Shown: positions 8,492 to 17,517 of the stretch, in pieces
Layout: the number at the start of each line of letters is the position of its first letter
Numbering within the stretch: position 1 is the first letter of the stretch
Assembly: GCA_905198835.1 (NCBI GenBank)
Contig: CAJKDY010000008.1
Location: 58,509 to 122,508 of the forward strand
Direction of reading: 5' to 3'
Length of the DNA: 64,000 nt
Origin: an uncultured Eubacteriales bacterium
GTDB lineage: Bacteria; Bacillota; Clostridia; Oscillospirales; Oscillospiraceae
Program-made: the position numbers and the translations under genes
The notes under the pieces: generated by a model
Seen by the model: only the letters and a program-made list of their open reading frames with translations
Databases searched by the model: none
Told to the model about the DNA's origin: nothing

Positions 8492-9094
8492 TTATTTCTC
8501 TCGCTTGCTCTGGATGGCGTCCTTGGTGTTCTGGTAGGTCTCCTTCAGCACCCGGCCCAGAGAGATGACCTCGCCGCCGTACTTTTGGCGGTAGATGTGG
8601 ATCATCAGTTCCTCGATGCCCGCCACGGTGGCCACCACGCAGAAGACGGTGAAGTAGGCCACGGCGACGGGGGTGCGGATGAGGTAGGGCGCGCCGAAAA
8701 TCAGGAGGCTGCTGATCTTATTGAGCATGGTGTGCAGGCTGGGGAAGCGGCCAAATTTGACCAGGGCAAAGAGATAGATGCCGATGCGGAACACCAAAAT
8801 GCCCACCGCCCACCACCAGCACCAATCCCGCAGGATCTTCTCCTGCCAGACGATGGGAATGAGCCGCAGGACCATGACCGAGTAGAAGGTCATATCCGCC
8901 GCGCTGTCCAACCGGGCGCCAAAATCCCCCGCCGTACCTGTGGCCCGGGCCACGGGGCCGTCCAGCGCATCGCTGAAGCCGCAGAGAGTGTAGACGATGT
9001 AAAAGGGAATAGACAACGGGGTCAGGAAGATCAGGGCGACAGCGCCCAGCAGGCGAAAGCCGGTCAGGCAATTGGCCGGTGTGAGCTTTTTCAT
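8492..9094 (-). CDS. CDP-alcohol phosphatidyltransferase family protein
   Basis: 200-residue integral membrane enzyme of phospholipid synthesis. It carries the full class motif DG-x2-AR-x8-G-x3-D-x3-D in DGPVARATGTAGDFGARLD followed by SAAD, which binds the metal and CDP-alcohol. Several hydrophobic segments follow. The substrate (glycerol phosphate, serine or another alcohol) is not determinable from the motif. I chose ATG 9094 (MKKLTPANCLTGFRLLG) because that is where homologous proteins begin; GGAGGAGGG lies about 11 bases upstream. It is transcribed alone from a good promoter at 9138-9166. Confidence 0.87.
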   Translation of the reverse strand: MKKLTPANCLTGFRLLGAVALIFLTPLSIPFYIVYTLCGFSDALDGPVARATGTAGDFGARLDSAADMTFYSVMVLRLIPIVWQEKILRDWCWWWAVGILVFRIGIYLFALVKFGRFPSLHTMLNKISSLLIFGAPYLIRTPVAVAYFTVFCVVATVAGIEELMIHIYRQKYGGEVISLGRVLKETYQNTKDAIQSKREK

Positions 9095-9137
9095 GGCTGC
9101 GCTGTCCCTCCTCCGCTGGATTTTGGATATTAGCATA

Positions 9138-9166
9138 ATAATACCACCACCGCTTCCATCCGTCAA
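9138..9166 (-). promoter_or_regulatory. Promoter of the CDP-alcohol phosphatidyltransferase gene
   Basis: On the minus strand TTGACG (9166-9161), a 17-base spacer and TATTAT (9143-9138). The spacing and both hexamers fit a vegetative promoter. Confidence 0.75.
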
Positions 9167-9352
9167 CCGCTAAAAGTAATGTCCTTCTGGGGAGTTTTCC
9201 GTAGCTGGGCCTTGAAGTGGACTCTGAGGGGTGCTAAAATGGAGAAAAACAGGCCTTGTTCATCACCCATGCCGCAGTTGTCCAACATTCCGGCTTTTCA
9301 GGTGGATTTCAACTTGCGGGTCTATACTGACCTGGAAAGGAGGGGGCGGCTC

Positions 9353-10030
9353 ATGCGCATTTTGCTGGCAGAGGACCAGCTTCCCATCGCCAAGGCCCTG
9401 AAGGCGGTGCTGGAGCGGGAGAAATATGCCGTGGACATGGTCCACAGCGGCACCGACGCGCTGGATTACATTCTGGCTGTCGAGTATGACGCGCTGGTGC
9501 TGGACATCATGATGCCCGGCCTGGACGGTCTGGAGGTCCTCCGCCGGGCCAGGAGCCAGGGGGTGGACGCCCCCGCCTTGTTTCTCACCGCCAAGGCGGA
9601 GATCGAGGACCGTGTAGCCGGACTGGACGCGGGCGCGGACGACTATCTGCCCAAGCCCTTTGCCACCGCCGAGTTTTTGGCCCGGGTCCGGGCACTGACC
9701 CGGCGGCGGGGTCCTTACACGCCGGCTCTGTTGACTCTGGGCAACCTGTCGCTGGACTCTCAGCAATATCTCCTGACTGTGGGTCAGCGCAAAGAGCGTC
9801 TTTCCAACAAAGAATACCAGCTCATGGAGCTTTTTATGCACGCGCCCAGGCAGGTCTTTTCTACAGAAAAGCTCATGGAGCGGGTGTGGGGTCTCGGGTC
9901 GGAGGCAGAACTGGACGTGGTCTGGACCTACATCGGCTTCTTGCGCAAAAAGCTCAAGGCCCTGGGCGCTGACGTGGAAATTCGCACCATCCGCGGCGTC
10001 GGGTATACTCTGGAGGTGGCCCCATGCTGA
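9353..10030 (+). CDS. OmpR-family response regulator
   Basis: 225-residue two-component regulator. The receiver domain (residues 1-115) has the acidic pocket AED near residue 8, the phospho-acceptor Asp51 in LVLDIMMPG, the Thr switch in LFLTAKA and Lys in YLPKPF. A winged-helix DNA-binding domain occupies the C-terminal 95 residues (NKEYQLMELFMHAPRQVFSTEKLMERVWG...RTIRGVGYTL). I chose the ATG at 9353 because AAAGGAGGGGG precedes it and the receiver starts directly at MRILLAEDQ. It overlaps the kinase gene by 7 bases. The MacAB-like exporter downstream, with a PhoP-box-like repeat at 11355, is a likely target. Confidence 0.93.
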   Translation: MRILLAEDQLPIAKALKAVLEREKYAVDMVHSGTDALDYILAVEYDALVLDIMMPGLDGLEVLRRARSQGVDAPALFLTAKAEIEDRVAGLDAGADDYLPKPFATAEFLARVRALTRRRGPYTPALLTLGNLSLDSQQYLLTVGQRKERLSNKEYQLMELFMHAPRQVFSTEKLMERVWGLGSEAELDVVWTYIGFLRKKLKALGADVEIRTIRGVGYTLEVAPC

Positions 10031-11322
10031 AAAAAATGCGCTGGCGCTTTATCGGCGCGGCTATGGCGGCCATTGCCGCGGTGGTGCTGGCTCTGGTGGT
10101 GGGCATGAACCTCTGGAACCGCCACATCATCATCCAGCGGCAGGACGAGATCCTCCACCGCCTGGCCGAGCGGGAGACCACAGCAACCCCCTCTCCGGAC
10201 CGCTGGCCGGACCACCCTCAAAGCCCGGACCGGCCCGACCGGCAGGAGACGCCGCCAGAGTGGGGCCAGGACAAGCAGGACAGGGATTTTGCCATGCCCG
10301 GTCCCTTCGGCGGCCACTCCCCGGAGTTTCGCTACTCCCTGCGCTACTTTGTCGTCCGCTGCGATGCCGCCGGCACGGCCATCGGCACCGACCGGGAGTT
10401 CATCGCCTCGGTAGACGCCGACCAAGCGGCCCAGTGGGGGGAGCAGGTGGTCCAAAGCGGCAGGGCCTCGGGCTACCTGAACGGCTACCGCTACCTGAAC
10501 CAGACTACCATGGACGGCTCGGTGGTGCTGTTTTTGAACGCCGAACAGGAGATCCAGTCCATGCGGATCATGCTGCTTGTTTCGTCGGTGGTGGCGCTGG
10601 TGAGCTTGCTTTTGGTGTTCGCGCTGGTGGCGCTCTTCTCTAAGCGGGCCATCGCGCCCTATGCCCGGAATCTGGAGACCCAAAAGCGGTTTATCACCGA
10701 CGCCAGCCATGAACTGAAGACGCCCCTTACCGCCATCTCCGCCTCCGCCGATGTGCTGCGTATGGACCTGCCGGACAACGAGTGGGTGGCCTCCATCCAG
10801 ACCGAGTGCGCTCGGCTGGCCCGGCTGGTGGGCGATCTAGTGACCCTCTCCCGACTGGATGAGGCCCAGCCCTTCCCCGACAAGAGCGAGTTTTCCCTCT
10901 CCGACGCGGTGTGGGAGATCGCCGAGCCCGCCGCCGCCGTAGCTAAGGCCAGGAGCCTTGCCTACACCCAGAGCATCGCCGACGGCCTCACCCTGTGCGG
11001 CGACCGGGCGACGGTGCAGCAGATGGTGTCTATCCTGCTGGACAACGCCCTCAAATACGCAAGCCCCGGCGGTGAGGTGCGGCTGAGCTTGGCCAGGGTC
11101 CGGGGCAAGGCCCAGTTGGAGGTATTCAACACCTGTGATACCGCCGGGCTGGACCTCTCCCGCCTCTTCGACCGCTTCTACCGCTCCGACGCCGCCCGTG
11201 CCCAGCAGTCCAACGGCAACGGCGTGGGCCTCTCCATCGCCCAGGCCACCGCCCAGCGCCACGGCGGGACCATCACCGCCAAGGCCAACGACGGCGGCGT
11301 CACCTTTACCGTTCGACTGTAA
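10024..11322 (+). CDS. Sensor histidine kinase
   Basis: 432-residue membrane kinase, partner of the preceding regulator. Transmembrane segment one is near residues 11-30 and segment two near 183-205. Between them lies an extracytoplasmic loop rich in Pro, Asp and Arg (residues 55-100). The H-box FITDASHELKTPLTAIS places the phosphorylated histidine at residue 229. The N-box QMVSILLDNALKYAS, the F/G region FDRFYRSDAA and GNGVGLSIAQATAQRHGG form the ATP lid. The loop has no recognisable sensory domain, so the stimulus is unknown. It ends 7 bases before a terminator hairpin. Confidence 0.92.
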   Translation: MLKKMRWRFIGAAMAAIAAVVLALVVGMNLWNRHIIIQRQDEILHRLAERETTATPSPDRWPDHPQSPDRPDRQETPPEWGQDKQDRDFAMPGPFGGHSPEFRYSLRYFVVRCDAAGTAIGTDREFIASVDADQAAQWGEQVVQSGRASGYLNGYRYLNQTTMDGSVVLFLNAEQEIQSMRIMLLVSSVVALVSLLLVFALVALFSKRAIAPYARNLETQKRFITDASHELKTPLTAISASADVLRMDLPDNEWVASIQTECARLARLVGDLVTLSRLDEAQPFPDKSEFSLSDAVWEIAEPAAAVAKARSLAYTQSIADGLTLCGDRATVQQMVSILLDNALKYASPGGEVRLSLARVRGKAQLEVFNTCDTAGLDLSRLFDRFYRSDAARAQQSNGNGVGLSIAQATAQRHGGTITAKANDGGVTFTVRL

Positions 11323-11328
11323 GCTCCC

Positions 11329-11356
11329 AAAAGGGCGGCCCCAGGGCCGCCCTTTT
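11329..11356 (+). terminator. Intrinsic terminator after the histidine kinase gene
   Basis: Perfect 13-base arms AAAAGGGCGGCCC / GGGCCGCCCTTTT with a two-base loop. The T-tract is short and runs directly into the TTCACA repeat of the next promoter region. Confidence 0.8.
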
Positions 11357-11382
11357 CACATTTTGTTCACATCTGTTTTCAG
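11355..11382 (+). promoter_or_regulatory. Candidate OmpR/PhoP-type response regulator box
   Basis: Direct repeat TTCACA-N5-TTCACA at 11355-11360 and 11366-11371. A weaker third unit TTTCAG lies 11 bases further on (11377-11382). Eleven-base spaced TTCACA repeats are typical binding sites of OmpR-family regulators such as PhoP. The box lies 60-85 bases upstream of the macA-like start. Binding by the regulator at 9353 is inference. Confidence 0.6.
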
Positions 11383-11441
11383 GTTGATTTTGGGTGGGCT
11401 TGGTATCCTCTTTCCAGCAATGGAAAAAGGAGTGTTTTCTC

Positions 11442-13148
11442 ATGACCGAATCTGCTGTGCAAACAGAAAAGCCCAAGAAAAAGCTCCCGGTAAAGCGGCT
11501 TGTGAAGTGGCTGGTGATCCTGGCGGTCCTGGCCATCGCGGCGTTCTTCGCTATCCGGCACTTCTTCCCCGGCACATCCGCCCGCGCCGGGGCGGCCCAG
11601 GCGGAGTACACCACCGCCCAAGTCCAGCGCCGCACCATCACAAGCGCCCTCACCGGCTCGGGCACCCTGCAGCCCGCCAACTCCTACACCGTTACCACCC
11701 TGGTGCAAGGGGACATCCTCTCCGATACCTTTGAAGAGGGGGACCTGGTGGAGGAGGGCCAGGTGCTGTACGTCATCGACAGCTCCGACGCCTCCACCAA
11801 CATTGAAAAGGCCCAGATCTCCCTGTCTCAGGCCCAGCGCAGCTATCAAAAGTCTGTGGACAGCCAGTACATCACCTCCGACGTGTCCGGCCAGGTGTGG
11901 TCTCTGGACGTGGCCGTGGGCGATAAAGTGAATAACGGCCAGACCATCGCCAAGGTCCGAAACAGCGCCACCATGCTCCTGGAAGTCTCCTTCCCCGCCG
12001 ACGACGCCGCTGGCTTCTATCCCGGGCAGACCGCGGCGGTGACGCTGGACGGCTCCTTTGAGACCCTCACGGGCACGGTGGACGCCGTCTCCGCCGCCGA
12101 TACCGTATCCCAGAGCGGTCAGATCCTGCGCACCGTCACCATCGCAGTGAAAAACCCCGGCGGCCTGGCCGCCGGACAGGCCGCCTCCGCCACCGTCGGC
12201 GGCATCGGTTGCGCCAGCGGCGGGACCTTTGCCTACCAAAGCGAGGGCGTCATCACCGCCACCGCTTCGGGCACCGTGGCCTCCCTCCACATCCGGGAGG
12301 GCGACACGGTCCATTCCGGCCAACGGGTGCTCACCCTTTCCGGCGATGACCTGACAAACTCCATTCAGAACGCCCAGGACTCCCTGCGGAACGCCCAGCT
12401 GTCCATGGAAAACACTCAAGAGCAGTTGGAGAACTACACCGTCACCGCCCCGGTCACCGGCACGGTGGTGGACAAGTCCAAAAAAGCGGGCGAGACCGTC
12501 TCCAACTCCAGCATGGACCAGACCCTCTGCACCATCTACGACCTGACCTACCTGGAGATGACCATCGACATCGACGAGCTGGACATCAGCAAGGTGGCCG
12601 TGGGCCAGAGCGTCACCATCACCACCGACGCCGTGGAGGGCAAAAGCTACGAGGGCGTAGTCACCAAGGTCTCGGTGGTGGGCGCCACCTCCATGGGCAT
12701 CACCTCCTACCCCGCCACCATCCGCATCGACGAGACAGACGGCCTGCTGCCGGGGATGAACGTGGACGCCGAGATCGTACTGTCCGAGGCCGCCGACGTA
12801 CTCACCGTCCCCGCCTCCGCCCTCAGCCGAGGCAACCGGGTGCTGATCACCGCCGACTCCCCCAGCGCCGCCAATGCCATCGAGGGTGACGCGCCCGAGG
12901 GCTATGTATATGTCCAGGTGGAGACCGGCGACAGTGACGACAGCTACGTAGAGGTCAAAAGCGGCCTTACCGAAGAGGACACCGTGGCCTATCTCTCCGC
13001 CGCGGCGGCAGACCAGGGCATGGACGCTATGGGCGGTATGTTTGCCATGGGCGGCGGTATGCCCAATATGGGCGGCGGCATGCCTGGCGGTGGTCCCAGT
13101 ATGGGCGGTGGCAACCGCGGCGGCGGCTTCCCGGGAGGTGGCCGCTGA
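11442..13148 (+). CDS. MacA-like periplasmic adaptor / HlyD-family efflux subunit
   Basis: 568-residue adaptor anchored by one N-terminal transmembrane segment (VKWLVILAVLAIAAFFAI). It has two lipoyl-like half-domains (SALTGSGTLQPANSYTV and GVITATASGTVASLHIREGD), a helical hairpin of about 60 residues (IQNAQDSLRNAQLSMENTQEQ) and beta-barrel segments (VTITTDAVEGKSYEGVV). The C-terminal 35 residues form an unusual tail of Gly, Met, Asn and Pro repeats. I chose the ATG at 11442, after AAGGAG, rather than one 48 bases upstream. The gene is followed at once by the ATPase and permease genes, forming a tripartite macrolide/peptide-type exporter. No outer-membrane partner is expected in this lineage. 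Confidence 0.88.
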   Translation: MTESAVQTEKPKKKLPVKRLVKWLVILAVLAIAAFFAIRHFFPGTSARAGAAQAEYTTAQVQRRTITSALTGSGTLQPANSYTVTTLVQGDILSDTFEEGDLVEEGQVLYVIDSSDASTNIEKAQISLSQAQRSYQKSVDSQYITSDVSGQVWSLDVAVGDKVNNGQTIAKVRNSATMLLEVSFPADDAAGFYPGQTAAVTLDGSFETLTGTVDAVSAADTVSQSGQILRTVTIAVKNPGGLAAGQAASATVGGIGCASGGTFAYQSEGVITATASGTVASLHIREGDTVHSGQRVLTLSGDDLTNSIQNAQDSLRNAQLSMENTQEQLENYTVTAPVTGTVVDKSKKAGETVSNSSMDQTLCTIYDLTYLEMTIDIDELDISKVAVGQSVTITTDAVEGKSYEGVVTKVSVVGATSMGITSYPATIRIDETDGLLPGMNVDAEIVLSEAADVLTVPASALSRGNRVLITADSPSAANAIEGDAPEGYVYVQVETGDSDDSYVEVKSGLTEEDTVAYLSAAAADQGMDAMGGMFAMGGGMPNMGGGMPGGGPSMGGGNRGGGFPGGGR

Positions 13149-13149
13149 T

Positions 13150-13878
13150 ATGAGCGCTCTCATTGAATTTCAGCAGGTGTGCAAGTTCTACGCCATGGGT
13201 GACGAGACTGTTGTCGCCGCCGACCACATCGACATGACCATCCAAACTGGCGAGTTCGTGGCCATCGTTGGGCAGTCCGGCTCGGGCAAATCCACCTGCA
13301 TGAACATCATCGGCTGTCTGGACGTACCCAGCCAGGGGACCTATCTCCTGGGCGGCCAGGATGTGGGACAGCTGTCCAAAAATCAACTGGCCGCCATCCG
13401 AAACAAAATGCTGGGCTTTATCTTCCAGCAGTATAACCTGCTGCCTAAGCTGAGCATTCTGGAGAATGTTGAGGTCCCCTTGATGTACGCGGGGGTATCC
13501 CGCTCAGAGCGGCGGAAGCGGGCGTTAGAGGCGCTGGAGCGAGTAGGCCTGGCGGACAAATATAAGCACCGGCCCAATCAGCTCTCCGGCGGCCAGCAGC
13601 AGCGGGTCAGCATCGCCCGGGCTCTGGCGGGCAAGCCCGCCGTCATCCTGGCCGACGAGCCCACCGGCGCTTTAGACAGCCACACGGGCCGAGAGGTCCT
13701 TGCCATGCTCCAGGACGTCCACCGCCAGGGCAACACCGTGGTCCTCATCACCCACGACAACTCCATCGCCCGCCAGGCCCAGCGCATCATCCGCCTGGAG
13801 GACGGCCATGTGGTCTACGACGGCGACGCCGCCGCGCCCCAGGCCGTAGTCCACCACCGAGAGGAGGCCCCGCTATGA
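13150..13878 (+). CDS. MacB/LolD-type ABC exporter ATP-binding protein
   Basis: 242-residue ATPase. Walker A is GQSGSGKST, the LolD/MacB-type Q-loop is IFQQYNLLPKLS, the signature is LSGGQQQRVSIARAL, and Walker B is ILADEPTGALD followed by the D-loop. It begins one base after the macA-like stop codon; its GGAGGTGG ribosome binding site lies inside the Gly-rich tail codons of the upstream gene. It overlaps the permease start by 4 bases. The three genes therefore form one tightly coupled unit. Substrate is unknown; related systems export antimicrobial peptides or lipoproteins. Confidence 0.92.
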   Translation: MSALIEFQQVCKFYAMGDETVVAADHIDMTIQTGEFVAIVGQSGSGKSTCMNIIGCLDVPSQGTYLLGGQDVGQLSKNQLAAIRNKMLGFIFQQYNLLPKLSILENVEVPLMYAGVSRSERRKRALEALERVGLADKYKHRPNQLSGGQQQRVSIARALAGKPAVILADEPTGALDSHTGREVLAMLQDVHRQGNTVVLITHDNSIARQAQRIIRLEDGHVVYDGDAAAPQAVVHHREEAPL

Positions 13879-15068
13879 GCTTTGCGGAAACCTTCTCCCT
13901 GGCCCTGAAAAACATCTGGTCCAGCAAGGTCCGCACCCTGCTGACCATGCTGGGCATCATCATCGGAGTCACCGCCGTCATCGTTATCGTGGGCCTGGGC
14001 AACGGCATGCAGAATTATATGCGCGACTCCTTCGCCTCTCTGGGCACCAACCAACTCACCGTCATGATCCCGGGCCGGGGCTCGTCCCGGAGCATCTCTG
14101 TAGACGAGATGTACGAGCTGGTGGAGGACCATCCGGACTACCTGGACAAGGTCTCTCCCACCGTCAGCATCTCCGGCTCCATCAAGGTGGGCACCGAGAC
14201 CCTCTCCTCCTCCGCCACCGGCGTGGGCGAGGACTATCTCGGCATGAAGGGTCTGGAACTGGCCCAGGGCCGGAACCTTCAGTTTGTGGACATCGACAGC
14301 CGCAAGGACGTCTGCCTGGTGGGGGCCTACATCGCTCAGGAGTATTATGGCGGCAACGCCCTGGGCCAGACCATCCGCCTCAATGGCCGCAAGCTCACCA
14401 TCATCGGCGTGCTGGCCCAGCAGGAGGACGACATGGACGAGGGCGGCAGCGACGACTGCCTCTATCTCCCCTACTCCACCGCCTCCCGGCTCTTTGGCGG
14501 GGGCCGCATCAACAGTTACATGGTCACCGTCACCGACGAAAACCAGATCGCCGCCGCTCAGAGCGTCATTGAAGACGCCCTCTATGAGGTCTTTGGCGAC
14601 TCGAATTCCTACACTGTGGCCAATATGTCCTCCGTGCTGGAAACGATGAACTCCATGATCGACATGGTCATCATGGTGCTGACCCTGATCGCGGGCATCT
14701 CCCTGTTGGTGGGCGGCATCGGCATTATGAACATCATGCTGGTCTCCGTTACCGAGCGGACCCGGGAGATCGGCGTTCGTAAGGCCCTGGGCGCCCGGGA
14801 GGGCACCATATTGCGGCAATTCGTCATCGAGGCCGCCACCACCTCAGGCCTGGGCGGGTTACTGGGCATTGCCCTGGGCTATGGCCTGTCCCAGATCGCC
14901 AGCATGGTAGTCAGCTCCCTGATGGAGGCGGATATCACCGTGGCCCCTACCCTGAATGCCGTTTTGATGGCCTCGGGCATCTCCATCGCCATCGGCGTTT
15001 TCTTCGGTTTTCTGCCCGCCCGGAAGGCAGCCAAACTCAATCCCATCGACGCACTGCGCTATGAATAA
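13875..15068 (+). CDS. MacB-like FtsX-domain ABC permease
   Basis: 397-residue permease with the MacB architecture. One transmembrane segment is near residues 20-42 (VRTLLTMLGIIIGVTAVIVIVGLG). A periplasmic-type domain of about 220 residues follows (MacB_PCD). Three more transmembrane segments occur in the C-terminal FtsX domain, with MNIMLVSVTERTREIGVRKALGAR. It ends with the family hallmark PARKAAKLNPIDALRYE. It overlaps the ATPase gene by 4 bases (ATGA). Copy B of the structured repeat starts three bases after its stop. Confidence 0.92.
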   Translation: MSFAETFSLALKNIWSSKVRTLLTMLGIIIGVTAVIVIVGLGNGMQNYMRDSFASLGTNQLTVMIPGRGSSRSISVDEMYELVEDHPDYLDKVSPTVSISGSIKVGTETLSSSATGVGEDYLGMKGLELAQGRNLQFVDIDSRKDVCLVGAYIAQEYYGGNALGQTIRLNGRKLTIIGVLAQQEDDMDEGGSDDCLYLPYSTASRLFGGGRINSYMVTVTDENQIAAAQSVIEDALYEVFGDSNSYTVANMSSVLETMNSMIDMVIMVLTLIAGISLLVGGIGIMNIMLVSVTERTREIGVRKALGAREGTILRQFVIEAATTSGLGGLLGIALGYGLSQIASMVVSSLMEADITVAPTLNAVLMASGISIAIGVFFGFLPARKAAKLNPIDALRYE

Positions 15069-15071
15069 GAA

Positions 15072-15252
15072 ACGCGAGGGTAGGCGCATAGCCTCGGATG
15101 GACCGGAGCGACTGCACAGCCGTTGGCGACGAAGGAGCCTTACGGATGTGGCGTACCCCTTGCGGGTGTGGCGAGCAAAGGGGCCAACGGCCCCGTAGAC
15201 CAGCCCGAGACGGAGGGAAGCCGAAGCGTGATGCGCCCAACCCGAGCGTGAC
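15072..15252 (+). repeat. Structured dispersed repeat, copy B
   Basis: Left arm ACGCGAGGGTAGGCGCAT and right arm ATGCGCCCAACCCGAGCGTGAC pair through GGCGCAT/ATGCGCC, GGGT/ACCC and ACGC/GCGT. Inside are GGATGGACCGGAGCGA and GACCAGCCCGAGACGGAG as in copy A. The apical stem is GGGGCC-AAC-GGCCCC. This copy is the longest (about 180 bases) and has an extra internal GC-rich insertion between the two shared motifs. It occupies the whole gap between macB and the S-layer gene. Confidence 0.75.
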
Positions 15253-15276
15253 AGCCTAGAAGGAGGAAAATATTTT

Positions 15277-17454
15277 ATGAAGAAACGCATTTTGTCTATC
15301 TTACTCACCGCCGCACTGGTGTGCTGCCTGCTTCTGACCCCGGCCCTGGCCGCCGTCACGGAGACAGACGTGACCCAGACCCTTCGGGCGCTGGAGATCA
15401 TGGTAGGCGATGAGACTGGGGAGCTGCACCTGGATCGGGTCGTCACCCGGGCCGAGTTTGCCAAGCTGCTGGTGGCCGCCTCCAGCCAAGCGGACGCCAT
15501 CGGCGGCGAGGGCACAGGCTACTCCCTCTTTACTGATGTGAAAAGCGCCCATTGGGCCAGCGAATACATCAAGCTCTGCTTGGACAATGGCTGGATGATC
15601 GGCTACACCGACGGCTCCTTCCGGCCCGATAACTCCGTCACGCTGGAGGAGGCCTGCACCGCGGCGCTGCGGCTGCTGGGCTATGACAGCCAGAGCCTCT
15701 CGGGCTCCTTCCCCGCCGCCCAGCTGAGCAAGGCCGCGGCGGTGGGCCTGCGGGATGATGTGGACGCCGTCCAGGGCCAGGGGCTGACCCGGCGGCACTG
15801 CGCCCGCATCTTCTACAACCTTCTCAAGGCCAAGACAAACCAAGGCCAGGTCTACGCCAACACCCTGGGCTATGCCCTGGACAGCGATGGCGAGGTGGAC
15901 TATCTGACCGTGGCCAAGGAGGACCTGGCCGGCCCCTTTGTGTGGTCCGCCGGAGATGAGCTGGACTTCACGCCGGGGACGGTCTATCGGAATGACCGTC
16001 TCGAAAACGCCGCGCCGGAGGTGGGCAACGTCTACTACACCAACGCGAAGCTGGGTATCCTGTGGCTCTATACCGACCAGGTCTTCGGCCAGATCACCGC
16101 CCTCTCCCCCACCGTAGGCCGGCCTGAGAACGTTAGCATCGGCGGCAAAAGCTACACCTTGGCCACCCAGGAGGTCAAGGCCAAGCTGGCCGCTCTGGGA
16201 GACAACGCCGTAGGTAGCGTGGCCACCCTGCTGCTAGGGCTAGACGGTGCGGTGGCCGACGTCCAGACCGTCAACGGTCCCTTTGTGGCCTCCAGCGGCG
16301 CCACCCTTCCCTTTACCCCCAAGACCGTCTACCGAAACGGCTTACTCACCGCCTCGGCGGGCCTGGTCAGCGGCGATGTCTATTATTATAGCGCCGACTC
16401 CGCCACCCTCTGGATCTACACCGACCAGGTCTCCGGCCGCATCGAGGCCCTGACGCCCAATGCCATCTCCCCCACCGCCGTCACCATCTCCGGTCAGAGC
16501 TATGTCCTGGGCAGCGACGCGCTGAGCCGCCAGCTCTCCAGCCTCAGCGGCAAGTGGCTAGATCAGTATGTGACCTTACTGCTGGGCATGGACGGCAGCG
16601 TGGTCAGCGTCCTCTCCGGGGAGGACGTGGCCGCCGACTACTACGGCGTGGTCCAGTCCGCCCAGAAAGCCGCCGTGGACGGCGCGGTGGAGCAGCAGGT
16701 CACGGTGATGTGTACCGATGGCCGGACCCACGTCTTCTCGGTCAGCACCCAGCATGACTGGGACCCAGGCGACCTGGTCCGGGCCACGGTGTCCGGTCAG
16801 AGCGTTACCCTCGCTAGCCTCTCCTCCGCCTCCCTCAGCGGGACAGTCAACAAAGCCGCCTCCCGGGTAGACGGCAAGACCTTTGCCGCGGATGTTGGCA
16901 TTTTGGACACCACCGAGGACGGCGCGGCGGTCAGCGTGAACGTATCCAGCCTCTCCGACCTGACCCTCTCCGCCTCCAATGTCCGCTTCTATTCCCTCAA
17001 CGCTGAGGGCCAGATCGACCGGCTGATCCTCCGAAACGCCACCGGCGCGCTTTGGAGCTACGGCTATGTTACCGATGTGGCCCAGCAGGGTGGCGGCATG
17101 AACGCCACCACCCGCTACACGGTGCTCCTGAACGGCCAGAGCCGCACTCTCTCCTCCAGCGGTAAGACCTACCCCGTTACCAAAGCCAGCGGCGCCGCCG
17201 TACGCCTTGCCGCCGACGGCTCTGTGGCGGCCATGGAAAGCCTCAAGTCCGTCCGGCTTACGAGCCTTGGCCAGACCACCGCCTACACCGCCAGCCAGAC
17301 CTTCTCTGTGGCGGAAAACGTCCAGGTCTACTTAAAGGACTCCGCCGGCGACTACTATGCCGCCGAGCTGGAGGATGTGACCAGCGCCGGCTTCACCCTC
17401 ACCGGCTGGTATGACCAATCGCAAAAGCAGCTGCGGGTGATCGTGGCGCAGTAA
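15277..17454 (+). CDS. S-layer homology domain protein
   Basis: 725-residue secreted cell-surface protein. A signal peptide of about 24 residues (LLTAALVCCLLLTPALA) precedes an SLH region. One clear SLH unit lies at about residues 86-135 (FTDVKSAHWASEYIKLCLDNGW, then SFRPDNSVTLEEACTAALRLLGY), with weaker units before and after. These domains bind secondary wall polymer. The remaining 500 residues contain repeated segments such as PFTPKTVYRNG and LDFTPGTVYRNDRL, and NVYYTNAKLGILWLYTDQV and DVYYYSADSATLWIYTDQV, an internal tandem duplication. No enzymatic motif is apparent. AAGGAGG precedes the ATG. It is monocistronic, ending at the terminator at 17465. Confidence 0.88.
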   Translation: MKKRILSILLTAALVCCLLLTPALAAVTETDVTQTLRALEIMVGDETGELHLDRVVTRAEFAKLLVAASSQADAIGGEGTGYSLFTDVKSAHWASEYIKLCLDNGWMIGYTDGSFRPDNSVTLEEACTAALRLLGYDSQSLSGSFPAAQLSKAAAVGLRDDVDAVQGQGLTRRHCARIFYNLLKAKTNQGQVYANTLGYALDSDGEVDYLTVAKEDLAGPFVWSAGDELDFTPGTVYRNDRLENAAPEVGNVYYTNAKLGILWLYTDQVFGQITALSPTVGRPENVSIGGKSYTLATQEVKAKLAALGDNAVGSVATLLLGLDGAVADVQTVNGPFVASSGATLPFTPKTVYRNGLLTASAGLVSGDVYYYSADSATLWIYTDQVSGRIEALTPNAISPTAVTISGQSYVLGSDALSRQLSSLSGKWLDQYVTLLLGMDGSVVSVLSGEDVAADYYGVVQSAQKAAVDGAVEQQVTVMCTDGRTHVFSVSTQHDWDPGDLVRATVSGQSVTLASLSSASLSGTVNKAASRVDGKTFAADVGILDTTEDGAAVSVNVSSLSDLTLSASNVRFYSLNAEGQIDRLILRNATGALWSYGYVTDVAQQGGGMNATTRYTVLLNGQSRTLSSSGKTYPVTKASGAAVRLAADGSVAAMESLKSVRLTSLGQTTAYTASQTFSVAENVQVYLKDSAGDYYAAELEDVTSAGFTLTGWYDQSQKQLRVIVAQ

Positions 17455-17464
17455 AATAGGGAAT

Positions 17465-17498
17465 AAAAATCACGGTCCCATCCGGGACCGTGATTTTT
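17465..17498. terminator. Intrinsic terminator of the S-layer gene (copy 1)
   Basis: Arms AAAAATCACGGTCCC / GGGACCGTGATTTTT with a four-base loop. The hairpin has A- and T-runs on both sides and can act in either direction. It is duplicated almost exactly at 17621. Confidence 0.85.
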
Positions 17499-17517
17499 TA
17501 TGGAGGCGACACCCAGA

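Noticed and set aside
11379..13163. 594-residue minus-strand open frame over the adaptor gene
   Set aside because: It is a mirror frame of the macA-like gene with Gly/His/Val-rich composition and no ribosome binding site. The same holds for large antisense frames over trpX (3496-4683), livK (50501-52012) and telA (52660-54102).
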